Source: Thermoplasmata archaeon (GTDB lineage Archaea; Thermoplasmatota; Thermoplasmata; Thermoplasmatales; Thermoplasmataceae). From it: DNA of 9,750 nucleotides. Position 1 is the first letter of the stretch, and each line of letters starts with the position of its first letter. Below the pieces are notes generated by a model. That model did not search any database. It was not told where the DNA came from and was given only the letters and a program-made list of their open reading frames with translations. The position numbers and the translations under genes were made by a program. Shown in pieces: positions 5,243 to 9,750 of this stretch. The stretch lies in assembly GCA_021827885.1 (NCBI GenBank), contig JAKAUD010000033.1, forward strand, positions 1-9,750, written 5' to 3'.

Positions 5243-6247
5243 TCACCTGCCAAAGAATTGCCTCGAGGTCTTCTCTCCACCTTTCAAATATTCCGTGAAT
5301 TCATCGAAAAGCCACTTCATCGCTCCAAAATTTTTCAGCCACAGTGAGCCAGATGCCTTAATGTAGGAACCTGCTTCGTCGGGCTCACCAGGTGTTATGT
5401 AATTGCTGTCTGGAGGAAGGTTAACATCTCTAAGAAACAATACTGGCACATACTTGTTAGACTCAAACGCCTTTCTTAGTGCGCTCTTGGATTCCATAGT
5501 TATGCCAGTCGTCAAGTATAGAAGAAGAGCCCCATTATAATCCCATTCAGCACTATCTTCATCATATTGACCTAGGAGCTTTTTTGCCCTTTCATAGTCA
5601 TTTCTGTACATGTATAAGAGAAGGAGTGAATATCGATTGCCTTGATTATCATTCGGGTTAAGGTCCAGCAACCGTTCATATATTCTTTGAGCATCGTCCA
5701 ATTTTCCAGAATTCCACAACGCAAACGCAAGACCCTCCTGTGCCCTCATATACTGCCTTGTTTCGATGATCCTCCAGAAATTTCCCTTTTCTCTATGGAA
5801 TATTTCTTTACCAAGAATCCTTTCGGCGGTATCGACACCCTTACCGTAGAGCTCTATTTTTCGGCTGTTATCTTTTTCCATTTCCGCCAGAATTATGTAA
5901 GCGTCAGGGCAATTTTCAGAAATTTCAAGAGCTCGTATTGTCATAATCCGGCGTTCTTCTCCCTTCTTACTGAAAGCTTCATAAGCAAGAAGTTGAGCCC
6001 GATCCTCGGCTTTATCCGGGTGAAAGTTTTCTATCATACCGGAGCTTCTTGCCTCACTGTAAAAATCATTGGCTTCCTCGACAGTCTTGAATTTCCGGCC
6101 GTTCATGAGCTTGCTCAAGATCCATAGTTCTTTCTCCAAGGCTCTCCTGTCATAGTTGAAAAAATCGAAGTTTTCATTGCCCTTATCCTTTGATTTATGG
6201 CTAGTTTTACTCTTCCCTTGATGATAATCTTTTTTGCTCACAGTCAT
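5243..6247 (-). CDS. Tetratricopeptide-repeat protein, ST7-like
   Basis: A 334-residue soluble protein. A lysine-rich, low-complexity N-terminus (about 1-30) precedes a helical region with NGRKFKTVEEANDFYSEA. TPR-like helix pairs follow (about 105-145 with ENCPDAYIILAEMEKDN, and 165-232 with MRAQEGLAFALWNSGKLDDA, NPNDNQGNRYSLLLLYMY and the ERAKKLLGQYDEDSAEW segment). The stretch GNFWRIIETRQYMRA and the NPNDNQGNRY motif mark a widespread bacterial and archaeal TPR family resembling the ST7 domain, probably a protein-protein interaction scaffold. Its partner is unknown. I chose the ATG at 6247 because GGTGA stands 4 bases upstream on the minus strand. A GTG at 6253 is part of that signal. It converges on the zinc-ribbon gene. 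Confidence 0.8.
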   Translation of the reverse strand: MTVSKKDYHQGKSKTSHKSKDKGNENFDFFNYDRRALEKELWILSKLMNGRKFKTVEEANDFYSEARSSGMIENFHPDKAEDRAQLLAYEAFSKKGEERRIMTIRALEISENCPDAYIILAEMEKDNSRKIELYGKGVDTAERILGKEIFHREKGNFWRIIETRQYMRAQEGLAFALWNSGKLDDAQRIYERLLDLNPNDNQGNRYSLLLLYMYRNDYERAKKLLGQYDEDSAEWDYNGALLLYLTTGITMESKSALRKAFESNKYVPVLFLRDVNLPPDSNYITPGEPDEAGSYIKASGSLWLKNFGAMKWLFDEFTEYLKGGEKTSRQFFGR

Positions 6248-6276
6248 TTTCACCAGACTGATCTGTTACCGTTAGG

Positions 6277-6286
6277 TTATTTATAG
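6277..6286 (-). promoter_or_regulatory. TATA box of the ST7-like TPR gene
   Basis: CTATAAATAA on the minus strand is centred about 35 bases before the ATG at 6247. The transcript would start near 6256 with a leader of about 9 bases that still contains the GGTGA ribosome binding site. Confidence 0.4.
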
Positions 6287-6320
6287 ACTTTATCGAATCA
6301 AACTCAATACAGCAAGAAAA

Positions 6321-6338
6321 TATGTGAATATACACATA
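6321..6338. repeat. Short inverted repeat TATGTG/CACATA
   Basis: TATGTG (6321-6326) and CACATA (6333-6338) are perfect arms around an AT-only 6-base spacer, about 75 bases upstream of the TPR gene start. Such symmetry suits a dimeric regulator, but no adjacent gene demands it. The rest of 6287-6419 shows no ORF or repeat that I can support. Confidence 0.2.
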
Positions 6339-6419
6339 GAATCAACACCTTGAATTTACGCTCGAAATTGTCTTCAAACATATGGGCTTGAAAACTTCTC
6401 CCAAATCAAAGAAAATTCA

Positions 6420-6446
6420 GAATAGACCGGTTGGGATTTGTTTAAA
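6420..6446. repeat. 27-bp motif, copy 2 (possible transposon end)
   Basis: Contains GACCGGTTGGGATTTG and matches 1871-1897 with three differences. It lies only 4 bases before the tnpB-tail block that starts at 6451. If the motif is the left end and the block the right end, 6420-6576 is a miniature element of about 157 bases formed by internal deletion of a tnpB transposon. The alternative is a promoter-like motif acquired by both loci. Confidence 0.4.
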
Positions 6447-6450
6447 TTTT

Positions 6451-6576
6451 GGCAATCCCGGAGCTTAAATGTAACGGGATAGAGGGCATGGGCATATATC
6501 TAAGAAGTTTAAACATCAGACAGATGATAACTTCCAAAGGTGGATGTTAACATGGTTAACGGAAACCGGAACCTAG
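6451..6576 (+). mobile_element. Solo tnpB tail plus right end, copy B (possible omega-RNA scaffold)
   Basis: The block aligns base for base with 3751-3876 (107 of 126 identical). It encodes a C-terminal TnpB fragment, AIPELKCNGIEGMG and onward, without the stop found in copy A, and ends at a TAA at 6548-6550. The hairpin GTTAAC-ATG-GTTAAC (6546-6560) keeps both stem arms of copy A, while the loop is ATG instead of CAT. No RuvC motif or earlier tnpB sequence precedes it. It is therefore a right-end remnant of an IS200/IS605-type element. If transcribed, it would be an omega-RNA scaffold with flanking bases from 6577 in the guide position, inside the tail of the vapC-4 pseudogene region. Confidence 0.5.
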
Positions 6577-6617
6577 ATATGTCGCTGTACCCAAATAAAC
6601 AAGGCTTTCCGAGGAGG

Positions 6618-7015
6618 TTATTCCATTATAGTAACTTTTACTCCAACAAGTTCTGCCGCTTCCGCCTGCTTCCGGTCCGACGTAACAAGCTCTCCTTCGT
6701 TTTCGAGAGCGAATTGGATGAACATAACATCATAAACGGTGATTTTGAGCTTTACAGCCAAGACAATGGCATTGATAGCAAGAGAGTATCGTCCGCAATC
6801 AAAACCATCGTTCTGAGCGATTCCACAATATCCCTCAGGTCTTCGAGCGCAACTTCATATCTCATGGCTTTCTTCCATAGGGCATTACCTGTTTCCAGCA
6901 ATGCAAATCCGAGCGTTGTGCCCGATGATGCGAAATCGCCAGCTTTTTCCCAACCCGACTCGTGAGAAACGTACTTAACCAGGATGGATGAGTCAATGAC
7001 CTGAATCCCTATCAT
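6618..7015 (-). pseudogene. vapC: VapC toxin split by a frameshift (module 4)
   Basis: The first part (7015 to the stop at 6752) gives 87 residues with D8 (VIDSSILVKY) and E41 (ALLETGNALWK) of the PIN site, then ends in an off-family tail. A second frame takes over near 6778-6784, reading AINAIVLAVKLKITVYDVMF and ending in KVTIME with a TAA at 6618-6620. It holds the two missing site residues, in TVYDVMF and LVTSDRKQ. A single missing base explains the break. Joined, the protein would have about 131 residues, the normal VapC size, with all four acids present. The damage is thus recent, or a sequencing error. The frameshifted product should be inactive. The start overlaps the vapB-4 end by 23 bases. 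Confidence 0.8.
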
Positions 7016-7223
7016 CCCTAATGCTCTTGGATGCGAAACCTGGCTCGGATGGTTTAACTCTTTCTCTTATTATGGCATCGAGTTTCTCTCTTTGCTGTTG
7101 AGCGTTGAGATCGTGCGTCATTTTTCTCACGTATTCTTTGAGTTTCTCGGACGGGTTCACACCACTTTCAACGAGCTTTTTGTAATCTTTGTCATCAATA
7201 CGTATACTAACTACTCTACTCAT
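6993..7223 (-). CDS. vapB: VapB-type antitoxin (module 4)
   Basis: From the ATG at 7223 the protein has 76 residues: MSRVVSIRIDDKDYKKLVES, then VNPSEKLKEYVRKMTHDL, a basic helical middle and the tail KSIRDDRDSGH. The strand-helix-helix start and IR-x-DRD tail resemble VapB-1. A longer frame runs back to 7280, but those 19 residues would include the TATA box and palindrome and are rejected as coding. The antitoxin is intact while its toxin partner is broken, so it would now be free to act only as a DNA-binding repressor or to neutralise a related toxin, for example VapC-1 (speculative). Confidence 0.8.
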   Translation of the reverse strand: MSRVVSIRIDDKDYKKLVESGVNPSEKLKEYVRKMTHDLNAQQQREKLDAIIRERVKPSEPGFASKSIRDDRDSGH

Positions 7224-7232
7224 GTTTATAGA

Positions 7233-7242
7233 TTGTATACAA
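7233..7242. promoter_or_regulatory. Palindrome TTGTATACAA in the vapB-4 promoter
   Basis: A perfect 10-base palindrome lies between the vapB-4 start (7223) and an AT-rich TATA candidate (TTTTAATATT on the minus strand, 7243-7252). Its GTATAC core recurs in CGTATACTA at 7201-7209 just inside the gene, and again at the start of vapB-1 (392-400). This is consistent with a shared VapB operator core. Confidence 0.35.
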
Positions 7243-7258
7243 ATATTAAAACCTTTGA

Positions 7259-7441
7259 TCAACCCGAGCGTGGGGAACAAATTTTTTTAACCTTTTCCTG
7301 AACAGTTCTATGATTCTTTGTGATTATAACATAAACCCTCTGTCCTATGTATCTTCTTGGAATATCTGCCTTAACGGATGTTCCGATACTATATTCTGGG
7401 TCACAAATAGTAAGAGGGGAAACCACAATTAGGAATCTCAA
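7259..7441 (-). CDS. DUF2080-like small transposon-associated protein
   Basis: A 60-residue frame opening with TTG at 7441. Its core, YSIGTSVKADIPRRYIGQRV, continues with YVIITKN, which resembles DUF2080 proteins. These are short AbrB/MazE-like proteins found beside transposons in archaea (pattern G-T/S-x-x-A/V-x-V-P-K/R-x-Y/W-I-G-K/Q-x-V). A TTG start with no clear ribosome binding site is weak, and the first ~15 residues may not be translated. It lies directly upstream of vapB-4 and divergent from the Fic gene. It may be a remnant of an antitoxin or of transposon cargo. Confidence 0.4.
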   Translation of the reverse strand: MRFLIVVSPLTICDPEYSIGTSVKADIPRRYIGQRVYVIITKNHRTVQEKVKKICSPRSG

Positions 7442-7480
7442 TATGGAGTTTATGAATTCTTTTACTTATTCCATATGTGC

Positions 7481-7489
7481 TTATATATG
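7481..7489 (+). promoter_or_regulatory. TATA box of the Fic gene
   Basis: TTATATATG is centred about 28 bases before the ATG at 7513, which places the transcription start 1-2 bases before that codon. This supports the ATG at 7513 over the in-frame upstream ATG at 7477, which would lie upstream of the promoter. Confidence 0.5.
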
Positions 7490-7512
7490 ATATATGTATT
7501 AGTACGTTAAAA

Positions 7513-8412
7513 ATGGATAGACACTTACTAAATCTTCTCAGGGAGAGGATGTTGGATAGGGGCTCACTACAGAAACTGCCGGAAAAGTCGCTTCAGGAAT
7601 CATTCATATTGAATACCTGGGGAACTAATGCTATAGAGGGAAACACCCTTACTCTGGATGAGGTAACCAAGGTAATTGAAAGTGGCTTGACTGTACCTAA
7701 CCGCCCGGTGAGAGACTTGATGGAAACAATTCAGCATCATAATGCTTTGGTTGAAGTGGTAAGTGGAAGAATATGTGACGTCAACATGAAAAGTGCATTG
7801 GATTTGCATGATACACTCTTCCATGGAATCCTTAGGGACGCGGGAAAGTGGAGAATGGTGAATGTAAAGATAACCGGTTCAAAGTATTCCCCTCCAAGCG
7901 TAGAAAAGCTCATTTCTCTACTTCAGGAATGGGAGGAGCATTACAAGGTAATGGAAAGGAATCGCGAAGATGTTTTTTCTCAGGCTGCCGAAATGCACTT
8001 TGGTTTTGAATCCATCCATCCTTTCTCCGATGGAAATGGAAGAGTCGGCAGGTTACTGCTTAATATACATTTCATCAATCACAACTGGCCACTTATTCAA
8101 ATTCTACCTCATGATCGGAACTCGTACCTAGATGCTTTAGAGTCTGCCTATCATAATGTTAAGAACAAATTGAGAGAGTTCCTGGAAACAAATATGGCAA
8201 GTTCGCTAATATTTATGCTTGACATGGTAGGATCCAACGAGGACAGGCTATTGACCCTGAACGAAGCAAAGAAAGTCTCCGGTACGGAATACTCGACAAA
8301 ATATCTGGCACTTAGAGTCAAACAGGGAGAACTTCCGGGAATTAGATTAAACAATAAGTGGAAAACAAGTCCCATGGCCATAAGCCTGTATCGCGAAATA
8401 AAAGGCAGGTAG
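7513..8412 (+). CDS. fic: Fic-domain adenylyltransferase, class II, with C-terminal DNA-binding-like domain
   Basis: 299 residues from the ATG fixed by the leaderless promoter. The Fic motif is perfect: HPFSDGNGRVGR at 169-180, with catalytic H169. An N-terminal inhibitory motif of the S/T-xxx-E-G/N type is seen in TNAIEGN (T38 to N44, inhibitory E42), making it class II, autoinhibited in cis. The flap-like segment GKWRMVNVKITGSKYSPP (111-128) is the usual target-docking and nucleotide-flap region. Residues 246-285 (LTLNEAKKVSGTEYS, then NNKWKTSP) look like a small helix-turn-helix of excisionase type. Fic proteins transfer AMP from ATP to a hydroxyl of a target protein. The substrate is unknown. 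It has no antitoxin gene beside it, as expected when inhibition is built in. Confidence 0.93.
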   Translation: MDRHLLNLLRERMLDRGSLQKLPEKSLQESFILNTWGTNAIEGNTLTLDEVTKVIESGLTVPNRPVRDLMETIQHHNALVEVVSGRICDVNMKSALDLHDTLFHGILRDAGKWRMVNVKITGSKYSPPSVEKLISLLQEWEEHYKVMERNREDVFSQAAEMHFGFESIHPFSDGNGRVGRLLLNIHFINHNWPLIQILPHDRNSYLDALESAYHNVKNKLREFLETNMASSLIFMLDMVGSNEDRLLTLNEAKKVSGTEYSTKYLALRVKQGELPGIRLNNKWKTSPMAISLYREIKGR

Positions 8413-8478
8413 TGGTAATTCATAACTCACTCAAAGTCAGATACTTCCAGCTTTGAATGTTCACCCCACATTCTGAAA

Positions 8479-8949
8479 TCATTCTATTTCATTAAGGTAT
8501 TGTGAGAGGGCTCTCTGATATTCAGACAATAAGCCATGATTTCCTGAAATGATAAAACTTAGAGGAGTCTTGAGAGACTTCTCAAGTTCACCATACCTAA
8601 ACAGAGCAATACACAGGAACATCAGGGCTGCGGGTTCGTCATTTTCTTTATACATTCGTCTCAGTATATCAACTGCACTTTCATTTTTGCCAGTAACACT
8701 CATAGAACTTCCCATCTGAATTTCAGCTTGAGTTTTCATTATTCCTGAAAGTCCCAATCCTATGGTCGTCTGATGTAGGGGAATTGCCGAAGTCTCCTTA
8801 CCCATGAAATCCAACACGTTTGCGTATTCGAACAAGTACACGGCATTTTCTCGGTATTCCTCAAAAACTTCTTGGAATTTAGCTAGCATCACTTCTGGAT
8901 TGTCCCGATGTTTCCAAGCTTACTCTATAATCTTATTCAGATCGTACAT
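8479..8949 (-). pseudogene. TPR_5-type protein interrupted by a nonsense codon
   Basis: Frame from an ATG at 8949 (MYDLNKIIE) meets a TAA at 8920-8922, then continues as AWKHRDNPEVMLAKFQEV and onward for another 137 residues from a GTG at 8892. The body matches the TPR_5 family: AIPLHQTTIGLGLSG, then QAEIQMGSSMSVTGKNESAV, a run of FLCIALFRYGELEKSL and a final YQRALSQYLNEI. Family members are about 120-160 residues and begin with a stretch like NP-E-V before the first repeat, so the upstream codons probably belong to the gene. One substitution (a codon such as AAA to TAA) explains the break. Translation from GTG at 8892 could still give a nearly full protein, so function is not certainly lost. 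The family is mostly bacterial, which suggests transfer. Confidence 0.65.
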
Positions 8950-8980
8950 TCGTCTCAAGTGAGGAAAAAAAGAGAAATTC

Positions 8981-9349
8981 CTAAATTCCCATGGTATTAG
9001 GCACTATGTCCGCTATCTTCTCAAAGAGTTTCTTCTGTTCTTTGGTCAATTCCTGTATAACGATCTCTTTGTCGAATACTTTGCATTTCAGGTTTCGTAA
9101 TGTGTCAAATGCCATTTCCACTGATCCGATCTCTTTCTGTACCTCCATATATACTATGAGGGAGAGAAATATGATGAACAGGTATCCCCTCAAAGCCTCT
9201 TCACTATGAACCCTGAGAGGAAGCAGCGAAAGATCATCCTTGGAGTATGAGTATGCCTTTTCCACAAACTGTCTTGTGTAATATAATGGAATAAGTTGAT
9301 CTCTCTCAATTGATTGTGAACTCATGACCTGAACAGCGACAACCTTTAC
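8981..9349 (-). pseudogene. C-terminal fragment of an IS4-superfamily DDE transposase
   Basis: The 114-residue open part (ATG at 9325) contains YYTRQFVEKAYSYSKDDL. Residues Y15, R18, E22 and K29 fit exactly the Y-2-R-3-E-6-K signature of IS4-type transposases, and E22 is the catalytic Glu of the DDE triad. LPLRVHSEEALRGYLFII follows, typical of archaeal IS1634/IS4-like enzymes. The first two catalytic Asp residues lie upstream and are lost. Homology seems to begin a few codons before the ATG (from 9349), right after tandem stops TAA-TAG at 9350-9355. Full-length relatives have 450 or more residues, so this is a fragment without activity. Confidence 0.8.
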
Positions 9350-9750
9350 CTATTACACTGAAGGTTCCTGATTTTTCCCGTTAAACAACTCTCCATAACC
9401 GATCTTTTTCAGTGTATCCGTGGAAGCGGGCATCAGGTTGAGATACCATGTCTTATGCTCTTTCCCGATGAAATGATCCTCAATGTTTTGATTGTTTCTG
9501 CTTTTGTTACCTTCACCAACCTAACGCATCCCCCTGACAATTTTCTCTTACCTAGCTGGAGATCCACTGGATTTCACAATTTCTTCCGGGCTTTCCCTCT
9601 TAGCTTTGCTTGCAGCATCCTTGATCATCGAAAAATATGGTTAATTGAATGATGTTTTGGGATTTATTTTTCCAGTTTCTTGCTCCAGAATAATGTGTTA
9701 TTTGACAGAATTAATCACAGAATCAAGCATTTTATCCACTCTTCCTGCGA
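9350..9750 (-). other. Decayed upstream part of the transposase, in-frame stops
   Basis: Read in the same minus-strand frame as the transposase fragment, this stretch contains stops at 9698-9700, 9641-9643, 9548-9550, 9521-9523 and the TAA-TAG pair at 9350-9355. The blocks between them look protein-like, such as MIKDAASKAKRESPEEIV near 9628 and FIGKEHKTWYLNLMPAST near 9450. Keeping one frame over 700 bases fits decay of a single transposase gene by point mutation. The number of stops is not far below chance, so this is not proof. The last 16 codons before the 9700 stop (AGRVDKMLDSVINSVK) run off the window edge. Confidence 0.4.

Noticed and set aside
5642..6127. 161-codon plus-strand ORF
   Set aside because: It lies entirely antisense to the conserved TPR/ST7-like gene and has no motif of its own.
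6540..6965. 141-codon plus-strand ORF
   Set aside because: It starts within the right-end block and runs antisense to the vapC-4 halves, which carry PIN motifs.
7477..7512. Upstream ATG at 7477 as the Fic start
   Set aside because: The 12 extra codons overlap the TATA box at 7481-7489, which positions transcription to start just before the ATG at 7513.
9350..9550. UAG codons in the transposase frame as pyrrolysine or recoding sites
   Set aside because: TAA stops occur in the same frame and the gene lacks its N-terminal part. Ordinary decay is simpler.

Overview
The window looks like an accessory, mobile-element-rich stretch of an archaeal chromosome, most likely from the Thermoplasmatales or a close relative (inference). 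Support: AT-rich sequence; AT-rich TATA-like boxes about 25-30 bases upstream of several starts, implying leaderless or nearly leaderless mRNAs; archaeal-type VapBC and RelBE pairs; and a TnpB tail and a DUF2080-like protein of archaeal type. No tRNA, rRNA or CRISPR array is visible.

Layout. Position 1-135 is the end of a DoxX/DoxD-like membrane protein. Then come three toxin-antitoxin modules: vapBC-1 (+, 385-992), vapBC-2 (-, 1104-1732) and relBE (-, 1927-2402). Next is a damaged IS110-family element. It has a long structured leader (2403-2838, candidate bridge RNA) and a transposase ORF (2839-3720) cut off before the C-terminal catalytic-serine region. There it is joined to the last ~50 codons and right end of an IS200/IS605-type tnpB gene (about 3698-3876). 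After that lie a 15-codon stump of an HxlR-type regulator (3925-3969) and an unrecognised 310-aa protein with a C-terminal zinc ribbon (4183-5115). A TPR/ST7-like protein (5243-6247, -) converges on it.

A second copy of the tnpB tail plus right end stands alone at 6451-6576, with no tnpB body. It is preceded by a 27-bp motif (6420-6446) that also occurs at 1871-1897. A fourth module, vapBC-4 (-, 6618-7223), has an intact antitoxin and a toxin split by a frameshift. A DUF2080-like small protein (-, 7259-7441), a class II Fic AMP transferase (+, 7513-8412), a TPR gene with a nonsense codon (-, 8479-8949) and a decayed IS4-type transposase (-, 8981 to about 9640) fill the rest.

How the parts work together. 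Four toxin-antitoxin modules, a self-inhibited Fic protein, remnants of three transposon families and several broken genes make this a typical defence/addiction and transposon-decay island. The most notable non-protein signals are a possible IS110 bridge RNA and two possible omega-RNA scaffolds left after loss of tnpB. There are also operator-like palindromes at the vapB promoters. I found no complete new system. The best candidates for something undescribed are the solo tnpB-tail RNA scaffolds and the zinc-ribbon protein.
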